A DNA stretch of 64,000 nucleotides, from contig NZ_CP062229.1 in NCBI RefSeq assembly GCF_024707545.1, forward strand, positions 682,001 to 746,000. Direction: 5' to 3'. The translations under genes were made by a program, and so were the position numbers. Within the stretch, counting starts at the first letter, position 1; each line of letters begins with the position of its first letter. Of the stretch, positions 17,414 through 25,863 are shown piece by piece. The DNA comes from Mesorhizobium onobrychidis. Its GTDB lineage: Bacteria > Pseudomonadota > Alphaproteobacteria > Rhizobiales > Rhizobiaceae. The notes under the pieces are model-generated. The model saw only the letters and a list, made by a program, of their open reading frames with translations. It did not search any database and was not told the DNA's origin.

Positions 17414-18363
17414 GTTTCCTTTGCTCTCTGCCGCTCGCCGCCCTGCTGTTCAGCGCCTGCGCGCCGGCGGCGCCGCTCGCCGTCGGCTATGTCGAGGGCG
17501 ACTATGTGCTGCTTGCGCCGATCGAGGTGGCGCAGGTCGAAACGGTTGCGGTCAAGCGCGGCGACCGCGTCGAACCGGGCACGCCGGTGGTGACCCTGGA
17601 AAGCGCCGACGCAAGTATCGCCGTCGCGCAGGCCGAAGCCGGCCTCGCCCAGGCCCAGGCGCAGCTTGCCGATCTGCAGGTCGGCAAGCGGCCGGAAGAG
17701 ATCGCGGTACTCGCGGCGCAGGTCGACATGGCCAAAGCGCAGGCCGCCGATGCCAAACGCAGATACAGCCGCGCCAGCGACCTGTTCAAGCGCGGCACCG
17801 GCACGCAGGCCGATTACGACACGGCCTCCGCCACGCTGGAGACGGCCAACGCGCAGGTCGGCCAGGCGGAGGCCAATCTCGCTGTCGGCGGCCTGCCGGC
17901 CCGGCCGGAGACCATCAAGGCCGCTGACAATCAGGTCAGGCAGGCGCAATCGGCGCTGGAGCAGGCGCGATGGCGGCTGTCGAAGCGCGTGCTAGCGGCG
18001 CCTTCGCCCGGCCGCGTCAACGATGTCATCCGCAATCCGGGCGACACGGCCGGCCCGACCGCGCCTGTCATTTCGATGCTGCCCGACGGCGCGGTGAAGC
18101 TCAGCGTCTATGTGCCGGAAAGCGCGTTCTCGTCGGTGAAGGTCGGCACGCTGCTCGGCGTCCATTGCGACGGCTGCGGACCTGACGTGAGGGCACGCGT
18201 CAGTTACGTGTCGCCGGATCCGGAATTCACACCGCCGGTGATCTACTCGCTCGAGACCCGGCAGAAGCTGGTCTATCTCGTCGAGGCGCGGCCGGAAGGC
18301 GACGCCAGCGCGCTGCAGCCGGGACAGATCGTCGATGTCGATCTGGCGGATATCGGCAAATGA
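17410..18363 (+). CDS. HlyD/YbhG-like periplasmic adaptor lipoprotein
   Basis: A 317-residue membrane-fusion protein. The N-terminus (MSFLCSLPLAALLFSACAPA) has a lipobox-like FSAC with Cys17. A biotinyl-lipoyl-like half (VAQVETVAVKRGDRVEPGTP) is followed by a long Ala/Gln-rich coiled coil (about residues 75-195) and a second half (KRVLAAPSPGRVNDVIRNPG). It would link the inner-membrane ABC exporter to an outer-membrane channel. ATGA overlaps join it to the regulator upstream and the ATPase downstream. Confidence 0.9.
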   Translation: MSFLCSLPLAALLFSACAPAAPLAVGYVEGDYVLLAPIEVAQVETVAVKRGDRVEPGTPVVTLESADASIAVAQAEAGLAQAQAQLADLQVGKRPEEIAVLAAQVDMAKAQAADAKRRYSRASDLFKRGTGTQADYDTASATLETANAQVGQAEANLAVGGLPARPETIKAADNQVRQAQSALEQARWRLSKRVLAAPSPGRVNDVIRNPGDTAGPTAPVISMLPDGAVKLSVYVPESAFSSVKVGTLLGVHCDGCGPDVRARVSYVSPDPEFTPPVIYSLETRQKLVYLVEARPEGDASALQPGQIVDVDLADIGK

Positions 18364-19280
18364 ACGCCATCGATGTCCATGGCCTGGTCAAGCGTTTTGG
18401 TGACAAGACCGTCGTCGACCATGTGACAATGACGGTGGCCGAGGGCGAGATCGTCGGCTTCCTCGGCCCGAACGGTTCGGGCAAGACGACGACCATCCGC
18501 ATCATGTGCGGCCTGCTGACGCCGGACGAGGGCGAGGGCACGGTGCTCGGCTTCGACATCCGCACCGACAGCCTGAGGATCAAGCGCGAAGTCGGCTACA
18601 TGACGCAGAAATTCTCGTTCTACGAGGATCTGACCATCGCCGAGAACCTTGAATTCGTGGCGCGGCTCTATGGGTTGAAGCCGCTCAACGAGCATGTCGG
18701 CAGGACGCTGGAGGATCTTGGCCTCACCTCGCGCAAGGACCAGTTGGCCGGTACGCTGTCCGGTGGCTGGAAGCAGCGGCTGGCACTGGCCGCCTGCATC
18801 ATGCACAAGCCCAGATTGCTGTTGCTCGACGAGCCGACGGCGGGCGTCGATCCGAAAGCCAGGCGTGAATTCTGGGACGAGATCCATCGGCTGGCCAGCG
18901 GCGGGCTGACCGTGCTGGTCTCCACCCATTACATGGACGAGGCCGAGCGCTGCCACCGCATCGGCTACATCTCGTACGGCAAGATGCTGGCCACCGGCAC
19001 GGTCGACGAGGTGGTCAGGAATGCCGGCCTGACGACCTTCGTGGTGGAGGGCCCGCAGCTCGATCGGGTTGCTGCCGCACTCAGCGGCCGGTCCGGCGTC
19101 GACCAGGTGGCGCCGTTCGGCGCGACGCTGCATGTCGTCGGTTCCGACAGGAAGGCGCTTCAGGCAGCACTCGCCGATGTCGAGAAAGAGTACAAGGGCG
19201 TCACGGTGACGCCGGGCGAGACCAGCCTGGAGGATGTGTTCATCCAGTTCATGTCCGGCTCGAAGGACAATATGGGATGA
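18360..19280 (+). CDS. ABC-2 exporter ATP-binding protein, YbhF-like
   Basis: A 306-residue ATPase with Walker A GPNGSGKTT (residues 36-44), signature LSGGWKQRL, Walker [13 protein letters not shown] and H-loop STHYMDEAE. E. coli YbhF has two nucleotide-binding halves, whereas this protein has one and would act as a homodimer. The C-terminal part (TSLEDVFIQFM) matches the end of DrrA/YbhF-type ATPases. It overlaps neighbours by 4 bp on each side. Confidence 0.93.
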   Translation: MNAIDVHGLVKRFGDKTVVDHVTMTVAEGEIVGFLGPNGSGKTTTIRIMCGLLTPDEGEGTVLGFDIRTDSLRIKREVGYMTQKFSFYEDLTIAENLEFVARLYGLKPLNEHVGRTLEDLGLTSRKDQLAGTLSGGWKQRLALAACIMHKPRLLLLDEPTAGVDPKARREFWDEIHRLASGGLTVLVSTHYMDEAERCHRIGYISYGKMLATGTVDEVVRNAGLTTFVVEGPQLDRVAAALSGRSGVDQVAPFGATLHVVGSDRKALQAALADVEKEYKGVTVTPGETSLEDVFIQFMSGSKDNMG

Positions 19281-20425
19281 AAAACCGGATAAACAGCGTC
19301 TTTTCCCTCGCCAGGCTCGGCGCGCTGCTGACCAAGGAGTTCATCCAGATGCGGCGTGACCGCATCACCTTCGCCATGATGCTGGGCGTGCCGCTGATGC
19401 AGCTGGTGCTGTTCGGCTATGCCATCAACAACGATCCGAAGAGCCTGCCGGCAGCCCTGGTGGCGATGAGCAACGATCCTTACACGCGGGCCATGGTTTC
19501 GGCGCTGCAGACCACCGGCTATTACAGGTTCGACCATGTCGCGGAAAGTGCCGCCGAGGCGGAATTCCTGATGGCGCGTGGCGACGTCGCCTTCGTCGTC
19601 ACCATCCCCGCGGATTTTGCCCGGCGGGTCGAGCGCGGCGACCAGCCGCAGATCCTGATCGAAGCGGACGCGACAGACCCAGCCGTCGCCAGCGGCGCCA
19701 TCTCGACGCTCGGCACCGTCGCCAACCAGGCGCTGCTCCGGGCACGGGGCATGCAGGAGACGGCCGCCGAGGCTGCCCGGGGCCAACTCGAAGTCGTGGT
19801 GCACCGGCGCTACAATCCGGAAGGCATCTCGCAATACAACATCGTGCCCGGCCTGCTCGGTGTCATCCTGCAGATGACGATGGTGATGATGACCTCGATC
19901 GCGCTGACACGCGAGACCGAGCGCGGCACGATGGAAAACCTTCTGGCGATGCCGTCCAGCCCGCTCGAAATCATGCTGGGCAAGGTGCTGCCCTACCTGG
20001 CGGTCGGCGCCGTGCAAGTGGTGGTGGTGCTGGCGGCGGCGAAGCTGCTGTTTGCCATTCCGTTCACCGGGTCTATGCCGCTGCTGCTGACGGCGGTCCT
20101 GATCTTCGTGCTGGCGCTGGTGCTGCTCGGCTACACCATTTCGACGATGGCGCGCACGCAGATGCAGGCGCTGCAGCTCACCTTCTTCTTCTTCCTGCCG
20201 TCGATCATGCTGTCCGGTTTCATGTTCCCCTATCGCGGCATGCCAGGCTGGGCCCAGGCTTTCGGCGAGGTCCTGCCGTTGACGCATTTCCTGCGCATCA
20301 TCCGCGCGGTGATGCTGAAGGGCGCCGAACTGCCGGCGGTCGCAACCGAGATCGGCTGGCTCGTCGTGTTCGTAGCGCTGTTTGCCGGTCTGGCACTGGT
20401 GCGGTTCCGCCGGACGCTAGACTAG
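19277..20425 (+). CDS. ABC-2 type exporter permease, YbhS/YbhR-like
   Basis: A 382-residue permease: one N-terminal helix (about residues 30-48), a large periplasmic domain, then five helices from about residue 190. Landmarks are TKEFIQMRRDRITFAMM at the start and LTRETERGTMENLLAMPSSP before the second helix, plus a PSIMLSGFMFPYRGMPGWAQ loop near the end, as in YbhS/YhhJ. E. coli has two permease genes in this operon; only one is present here, so a homodimer is expected. Confidence 0.92.
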   Translation: MKNRINSVFSLARLGALLTKEFIQMRRDRITFAMMLGVPLMQLVLFGYAINNDPKSLPAALVAMSNDPYTRAMVSALQTTGYYRFDHVAESAAEAEFLMARGDVAFVVTIPADFARRVERGDQPQILIEADATDPAVASGAISTLGTVANQALLRARGMQETAAEAARGQLEVVVHRRYNPEGISQYNIVPGLLGVILQMTMVMMTSIALTRETERGTMENLLAMPSSPLEIMLGKVLPYLAVGAVQVVVVLAAAKLLFAIPFTGSMPLLLTAVLIFVLALVLLGYTISTMARTQMQALQLTFFFFLPSIMLSGFMFPYRGMPGWAQAFGEVLPLTHFLRIIRAVMLKGAELPAVATEIGWLVVFVALFAGLALVRFRRTLD

Positions 20426-20541
20426 GGTCAAAACTCAGTCAGGCTGGCTGCCGTCAATGGCCGAGATGCGTGGACCTTGCCGTTTGAATCGCTCGGCAGC
20501 AACGAGCACGGGGGCGCGTGAGCGGACGTTGCCGGCCCTGT

Positions 20542-22208
20542 CTAGCTTCGGCTGCGGTGGGCCTTCTCTTCATTCGCCAGATACTGGTGGACGAACGCAA
20601 TCGCCATGCTGCCCTCTCCGACCGCCGAGGCAACCCGCTTGACCGGGCTCAGTCGTACGTCGCCGCATGCAAAAACGCCGGGCGCGCTGGTCTCGAGCAG
20701 ATAGGGGTCGCGCTCCTGCGACCAGCCGCCGGCCTTCTTCACATCGTCGCCGGTCAGCACGTAGCCGCGGGCATCGCGCACGACATCGGCCGGCAGCCAT
20801 TCGGTCTCCGCATTGGCGCCGATGAAAACGAACAGCCCGCCGCAATCGTGCCGGCTCACCTCATTGCCGGTCTTGTCGAGAATGTCGATCGCCGTCAGGT
20901 GAGTCTCGCCATGCACGGCCTGGACTTCGGATCGAAGCTGGACCCTGACGTTCGATTTCGCCCGCAGCTGCTCGATCAGGTAGTGAGACATGCTGTCTGC
21001 AAGCGACGGGCCGCGCACGAGCAGTGTCACGCTGCGCGCATGGCCCGAAAAATGCAGCGCTGCCTGGCCGGCCGAGTTGCCGGCGCCGATCAGGAAGACG
21101 TCCAGTCCATGGGTGGTGCTTGCCTCGCTGCGCGCGGCTCCATAATAGACGCCCTTGCCGATAAGCCGGTCGAACCCGTCGATGGCGAGACGACGCCATG
21201 TCACGCCTGTTGCAAGAATGAGGCTGCGCGCCCGCACAATATCGGTGCCGTCGAGAAACAGCTCGTGCGCCGCCGGATCGATGCCGGCGACCGAGCGGGT
21301 GACCAGGATTTCGGCGCCCAGCCGCCTCGCCTGCTGCAGCGCGCGACTGGCCAGTTCGTCGCCGGAGATTCTGCTGGGAAAGCCGAGATAGTTCTCGATC
21401 CGCGACGATGTCCCCGCCTGTCCGCCAGGCGCCTCGCGCTCGACGACGATCGTGCGCAGCCCCTCGGATGCGCCGTAGACCGCCGCGGCAAGGCCGGCCG
21501 GCCCGCCACCAATGATCGCGACATCGTACTCGGCGCCGCGCGGCCGCGTCTGCAACCCGAGGCGAATGGCAAGATCGCGCACGGCGGGGTTTTCCATGAT
21601 CTCTCCGTCCGCCAGCCGGGCTACGGGACCATCGAGCGCCGGCCTGTCCAGGGCAGACCAGAAAGCCTCGGCATCGGATGTGTCGGGCAACAGCCAGGTG
21701 AATGAGATCTGGTTGCGGGCCAGGAACCTGCGGAGCGCCCCGCACGCCGTATCCCAGCGATGGCCGACCAATGTCACGCGCGGCTTCTGCGGCTCGGCGG
21801 TGATGCTCTGCAGCCCGCCCATCCGCTCACGCGCAAGCGCGCTGACCTTCTGGGCCACGTCCTTTGAGACCGCGGCGATGGAGTAATATTGCTGAACCTC
21901 GAGGCGCATGACGCGGGACGGCTCAGTGGCGCGATAGCCGCCCGGAAAACCCGAGCCCAGGGCGATCGGCACCTCGCCGAATATCGTTCCCGGCAGCCGC
22001 CAGCCGAGCGTCCGCTCGACGCCGTCGAAGGTCTTTACGACTTCGATCTTGCCGGCGAGTACCGCAAACAGCGCGGCCTCTCCGCCCTCGTGAACCGCGA
22101 ACTCTCCGGCGCTGAGATGGAGGTCGGCCGCTGTCCGCGCCAGCCGCTCCAGCCCGCCGGCAAACCCGAAAACAACGGGATCGCTGCTACTTCATCAATC
22201 GTCAACAT
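20542..22208 (-). pseudogene. Cyclic nucleotide-binding / thioredoxin-reductase-like FAD oxidoreductase, frameshifted near its N-terminus
   Basis: The open frame 20542-21972 (476 residues, GTG start) contains the FAD/NAD(P)H half: IIGGGPAGLAAAVYGASEGL, EREAPGGQAGTSSRIENYLG, VFLIGAGNSAGQAAL and FACGDVR. It begins in the middle of a cNMP-binding domain (FGEVPIALG). Upstream in the same frame, codons continue without an ATG (LHLSAGEFAVHEGGEAALFA), while the true start is an ATG at 22206-22208 with GAGGGG before it (MLTIDEVAAIPLFSGLPAG) in another frame. One base is missing around 22151-22160. The redox CxxC of true thioredoxin reductases is absent, so another electron acceptor is likely. If the indel is an assembly error, the gene is intact at about 555 residues. 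Confidence 0.85.
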
Positions 22209-22340
22209 GGCCCCTCGCGGGAGCCAGTTAGCGTTGTTTTCCGGTTTTGATCAACAGAAAAAGGGTGGAGTCTCGCCTTGGCGGATAGGTCGCGAAACAC
22301 CGCGCTTTGAAAGCGCATCGGGTTGTGCCGATAGGCATGA

Positions 22341-23003
22341 TCATTCGGATCTAGGTTCATGCAGGCTTCCCGAGACCGGCGGCAATTCAGGCGCCTCCAG
22401 TCCTTGGAAAGGATCGCGCCAGGCGTCGATTTCTTCAAACTGACGATACCAGCGGCTGACAGAAGGATAATCAGCGAGCGGCAATCTGGCGACATTGTTG
22501 AAGGGCAGAAACGTCGCCATTCGAAAGTCGGCATAGGAAACCGAATTTTCAACCAGCCATTCTCGCTCGGAAAGCTCGGCCTCAAGTGTTGCAGCGGCCG
22601 TGCGGAAGTCTCTCAACCCCTCCTCAACCCGGTCCTGATCGATCGGGCCGAGCCCATACCGCTGTTTGGTCCCGCGTTCGAAATGCACGACGTCGCAAGC
22701 TCTTGCGAAGTTCTCTTTCCCCCAACTGAGCCATCGGATCATCTCGGGTTCGTCATCGCCGGTGCGCCAGAGATCCGAATGCGCGTCGCGTGACAGCCGG
22801 CAGGCTATGGCATCGGTCTCCCAGAGGCTTTTTCCCGAGCTTACGAGTATGGGCAGTGAAAGATTTGGATTTAGCGGGCGATATCGCTCAGCCTGCCCGG
22901 GAGCGAAGGGGGAGGCGAATTCAAACTCGACCTTTGCGTCGAGATAGCGTGCCACCGCGACCGCGAGGCGAGGATTGGGATTGCGGCTGAAGAGCAGTTT
23001 CAT
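22341..23003 (-). CDS. Glutathione S-transferase family protein
   Basis: A 220-residue protein with an N-terminal thioredoxin-like half (KLLFSRNPNPRLAVAVARYL; cis-Pro in NLSLPILVSS, and ETDAIACRLSRD for the glutathione gamma-Glu site) and a helical C-terminal half with NSVSYADFRMATFLPFN in the place of the N-capping box. No catalytic Cys/Tyr/Ser can be named with confidence, although Ser6 is near the usual position. Substrate unknown. Confidence 0.82.
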   Translation of the reverse strand: MKLLFSRNPNPRLAVAVARYLDAKVEFEFASPFAPGQAERYRPLNPNLSLPILVSSGKSLWETDAIACRLSRDAHSDLWRTGDDEPEMIRWLSWGKENFARACDVVHFERGTKQRYGLGPIDQDRVEEGLRDFRTAAATLEAELSEREWLVENSVSYADFRMATFLPFNNVARLPLADYPSVSRWYRQFEEIDAWRDPFQGLEAPELPPVSGSLHEPRSE

Positions 23004-23044
23004 TCCGTGTCAGCCTTTTTGAATGGTGCTGGTTCGGTCGCCAC

Positions 23045-24022
23045 CTAAGCCGCCGCCATGATCTCCGCATAGGTGGCGAAATCGACATTGCCGCCGGAGA
23101 GCACCACGGCAATGCATTTGCCTGATAGCTCGATCTCGCCCGACGACAGCGCGGCCAGCCCGACGCAGCCGCCGGGCTCGACCACCAACTTGAGATGGGC
23201 CATGGCGTCGCGCATCGCCTGCGCCGCCGCTCTGTCGGAAACGGCAATGCCGCCGGCGAGATTCCTGCGGTTGATCTCGAAGGTGATCGCGCCCGGTTCA
23301 GTGGTGAGGAGCGCATCGCAGATCGAAGTGTGTCCGGGTTCGATCGAAACCCGGGCACCTCTAGCCAGTGAACGACAAGTGTCGTCGAAATGCTCGGGCT
23401 CCACGGCCCAGACGGCCGTGGCAGGGGAAGCGTCCTTGACGGCGATGGAAATACCGCTGCTCAAGCCGCCGCCGCCGCAGGGGATGACGACCGCGTCGAG
23501 GCTCACGCCGAGCGCTTTCGCCTGCGCCATCAGTTCGAGGCCGATCGTGCCCTGGCCGGCGATGATGGCCGGATCGTCGAAAGGTGGGACCAGGACCATG
23601 CCCCGTTCGATGTACGGGCGAACCACCGTCATGCGGTCGTCGCGGAAACGGTCGAACGGCACCACTTCCGCGCCCATTTTCCTGACATTGCCGACCTTCA
23701 TCGCCGGCGCATCCGTCGGCATGGCGATGACCGCCTTGACGCCGAACATCGCCGCCGAGGCGGCGACGCCTTGCGCGTGATTGCCCGACGAGAAGGCGAC
23801 GACGCCACGGCTGCGCTCCTCATCGCTCAGCGACGACAGCTTGTTGTAGGCGCCGCGGAACTTGAACGAGCCGGTACGCTGCAGCGTCTCCGGCTTGAAC
23901 AGGATCCTGGCGCCGAAGCGCTTGTTCAGCTCAGGCGATTCGATCAGCGGCGTTTCGACGATCAGGCCGGACAATCGCGCTGCTGCGGCGCGGATGTCGG
24001 CGATGCCGGGAGGGGTGGTCAT
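23045..24022 (-). CDS. Threonine/serine dehydratase (PLP fold type II)
   Basis: A 325-residue enzyme that deaminates threonine or serine to the 2-oxo acid. The PLP lysine is in TGSFKFRGAYN (about residue 54), the Ser/Thr loop is FSSGNHAQGVA, and the phosphate cradle is CGGGGLSSGI. It lacks the regulatory ACT domain of biosynthetic IlvA, so it is catabolic-like or a serine racemase relative. The start at 24020-24022 (MTTPPGIADIRAAAARLSGL) has AGGA 8 bp upstream. Confidence 0.9.
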   Translation of the reverse strand: MTTPPGIADIRAAAARLSGLIVETPLIESPELNKRFGARILFKPETLQRTGSFKFRGAYNKLSSLSDEERSRGVVAFSSGNHAQGVAASAAMFGVKAVIAMPTDAPAMKVGNVRKMGAEVVPFDRFRDDRMTVVRPYIERGMVLVPPFDDPAIIAGQGTIGLELMAQAKALGVSLDAVVIPCGGGGLSSGISIAVKDASPATAVWAVEPEHFDDTCRSLARGARVSIEPGHTSICDALLTTEPGAITFEINRRNLAGGIAVSDRAAAQAMRDAMAHLKLVVEPGGCVGLAALSSGEIELSGKCIAVVLSGGNVDFATYAEIMAAA

Positions 24023-24226
24023 GGCGAGGTCCTGCAGAAGTGAGATCGCCCATGGTGCACGGAAAACCAGGCCGCGCACCACTGGAAAAATGTGACCGTT
24101 ACAATTCGTGGATTGCGAGAAGAGCGTGGTGCCTTCATCAGCGCCCCGACGTTTGCGATTGGCCGAAGCCTCCCCAACCTCGTCATCAACTCTGAGGAAG
24201 CAGGAGATCTTCGCCCGACCGCCCCC

Positions 24227-24550
24227 TCACCCCAAAAGCGTCCTTTTCCGTTTGGCGCCGCCCATCTTGCGCCAGGTGTTGAAGCGATGGGTGGCGGCGG
24301 CGAAGGATATCTTCATCTGCTGAGCAACCGAATAGCGCGACTTGCCCTCATCGAACATGCGGTAGCAGCACTCTACGCCCTCCTCGGTCAGCTTGCCGTC
24401 GGGGGCTTTGTTGTGCGGATTGGCCGGATCGAATTTTTCGACCTGCTGCTCGACCAGGCCTTTCAGGCGCTGCAAATCGGCCTCGATACCGGCGATCAGG
24501 TCGAGAACGGGTTTCGGGTCGAATGCATGCGTGGACTGTTTTGCCGGCAT
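24227..24550 (-). CDS. Conserved-looking small hypothetical protein
   Basis: A 107-residue protein with an AAAGGA site 7 bp before the ATG. The middle is acidic and helical (LIAGIEADLQRLKGLVEQQV). The end (YSVAQQMKISFAAATHRFNT then WRKMGGAKRKR) resembles a helix-turn-helix with a basic tail, suggesting nucleic-acid binding. I do not recognise the family. The codon pattern and clear ribosome site support it as real. Confidence 0.65.
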   Translation of the reverse strand: MPAKQSTHAFDPKPVLDLIAGIEADLQRLKGLVEQQVEKFDPANPHNKAPDGKLTEEGVECCYRMFDEGKSRYSVAQQMKISFAAATHRFNTWRKMGGAKRKRTLLG

Positions 24551-24690
24551 CTCGGATTCCTTTCTCTTGGCTTAGGTTCAGCTATATAGGTGAACATTCG
24601 CCAATAATTAAGGGGCAGAGAATGATACCCGGAGCCACTAATTTTGAGCGACCGGGCGACGAGCGAGATTGACCAACCGCGCGCTGAACT

Positions 24691-24715
24691 CTAGTTTAGA
24701 ATTATTCTAAACTAG
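24691..24715. promoter_or_regulatory. Iron control element (ICE) palindrome for Irr
   Basis: A perfect 25-base palindrome: arm CTAGTTTAGAAT (24691-24702), central T, arm ATTCTAAACTAG (24704-24715). The core TTTAGAA-N3-TTCTAAA matches the known ICE/Irr-box of Rhizobiales. It lies 13 bp before the mbfA start and overlaps any promoter there, for example TTGACC at 24669-24674 with TAGTTT 17 bp on, so binding would repress transcription. Confidence 0.85.
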
Positions 24716-24728
24716 GGGTGGATTTCTC

Positions 24729-25712
24729 ATGCTTTCCCGTGTTTTCGGCTTTGGCCGCCGTTCCTTCGAATCGCTGTCGGAGCAAGAGATCCTGGCGCTC
24801 GCCATCTCTTCCGAGGAAGATGACGGGCGTATCTACCGTGCTTACGCCGACGGGCTGGCGGATAGCTTTCCGCATTCGGCCAAGGTGTTCGAGGGGATGG
24901 CCGAGGAGGAGGACGGCCATCGCGACTCGCTGATCGAGCTTCACCGCGAGCGTTTCGGCGAGCGCATTCCGCTGATCCGGCGCGAGCATGTGAAGGGCTA
25001 TTACGAGCGCAAGCCCGACTGGCTGGTCAGGCCGCTCGGCATCGAGCATGTGCGCCAACAGGCCGAGACGATGGAGCGTCAGGCGTACCTGTTCTACGTC
25101 GAGGCGGCGAAACGCACCCGCGATGCCTCGACGCGAAAGCTGCTCGACGATCTGGCGGTGGCCGAACAGGGCCACGAGACGCTGGCGCAGCGGCTGGAGC
25201 AAAAGCATGTGCCGGGCGCGGTGAAGGACGAGGAAGCAGCGGCCGAGCAGCGCCAGTTCATCCTGACCTATGTGCAGCCGGGGCTGGCCGGCCTGATGGA
25301 CGGATCGGTGTCGACGCTGGCGCCGATCTTTGCCGCAGCGTTCGCCACGCACGACACGTTCCAGACCTTCCTGGTCGGGCTTGCCGCCTCGATCGGCGCC
25401 GGCATCTCGATGGGCTTCACCGAGGTCGCCTCCGACGACGGCAAGCTATCGGGCCGCGGCTCGCCGGTGAAACGCGGGCTGACAGTCGGCATCATGACCA
25501 TGCTGGGCGGTCTCGGCCATGCGCTGCCCTACCTCATACCGTCTTTCTGGACGGCGACAATTATCGCCGCGGTCGTGGTGTTCTTCGAACTGTGGGCGAT
25601 CGCCTTCGTGCAGAACCGCTACATGCAGACGCCATTCTGGCGCGCCGCCTTCCAGGTGGTGCTGGGCGGCGCGCTGGTGTTTGCGGCTGGCGTGCTGATC
25701 GGGAATGCATAG
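24729..25712 (+). CDS. mbfA: Membrane-bound ferritin-like iron exporter MbfA
   Basis: A 327-residue fusion: an N-terminal erythrin/ferritin-like di-iron domain (about residues 15-165, with EEDDGRIYRAYADG, MAEEEDGHRDSLIELH and AVAEQGHETLAQRLE providing Glu/His ligands) and a C-terminal VIT1/CCC1 membrane domain (about residues 175-327, LAGLMDGSVSTLAPIFAAAF and GAGISMGFTEVASDDG). MbfA exports iron and protects against peroxide at high iron in rhizobia and Agrobacterium. An ICE palindrome overlaps its promoter, so Irr repression under low iron is expected. Stand-alone gene. Confidence 0.93.
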   Translation: MLSRVFGFGRRSFESLSEQEILALAISSEEDDGRIYRAYADGLADSFPHSAKVFEGMAEEEDGHRDSLIELHRERFGERIPLIRREHVKGYYERKPDWLVRPLGIEHVRQQAETMERQAYLFYVEAAKRTRDASTRKLLDDLAVAEQGHETLAQRLEQKHVPGAVKDEEAAAEQRQFILTYVQPGLAGLMDGSVSTLAPIFAAAFATHDTFQTFLVGLAASIGAGISMGFTEVASDDGKLSGRGSPVKRGLTVGIMTMLGGLGHALPYLIPSFWTATIIAAVVVFFELWAIAFVQNRYMQTPFWRAAFQVVLGGALVFAAGVLIGNA

Positions 25713-25723
25713 AAACCTTCTTT

Positions 25724-25863
25724 CCTTCTCCCCTTGTGGGAGAAGGTGGATTGGCGCGCAGCGCCAAGACGGAAGAGGGGTGTTGGACGGAGTGCCGCCG
25801 TTGCCAAGCTGGAACACCCCTCATCCGACCGAGCTTCGCTCGGCCACCTTCTCCCACAGGGGG
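25724..25863. repeat. Palindromic intergenic repeat interrupted by an IS element
   Basis: Left arm 25724-25749 reads as a hairpin in itself (CCTTCTCCCC...GGGAGAAGGTGG). Its near-perfect complement starts at 25844 and continues, after removal of the IS, at 27392. The original element was about 146 bp. It is a rhizobial-type palindromic repeat downstream of mbfA. Confidence 0.75.
25853..25863. repeat. Target-site duplication, left copy
   Basis: CCCACAGGGGG immediately before the left inverted repeat of the IS4-type element; repeated exactly at 27381-27391. Confidence 0.88.
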
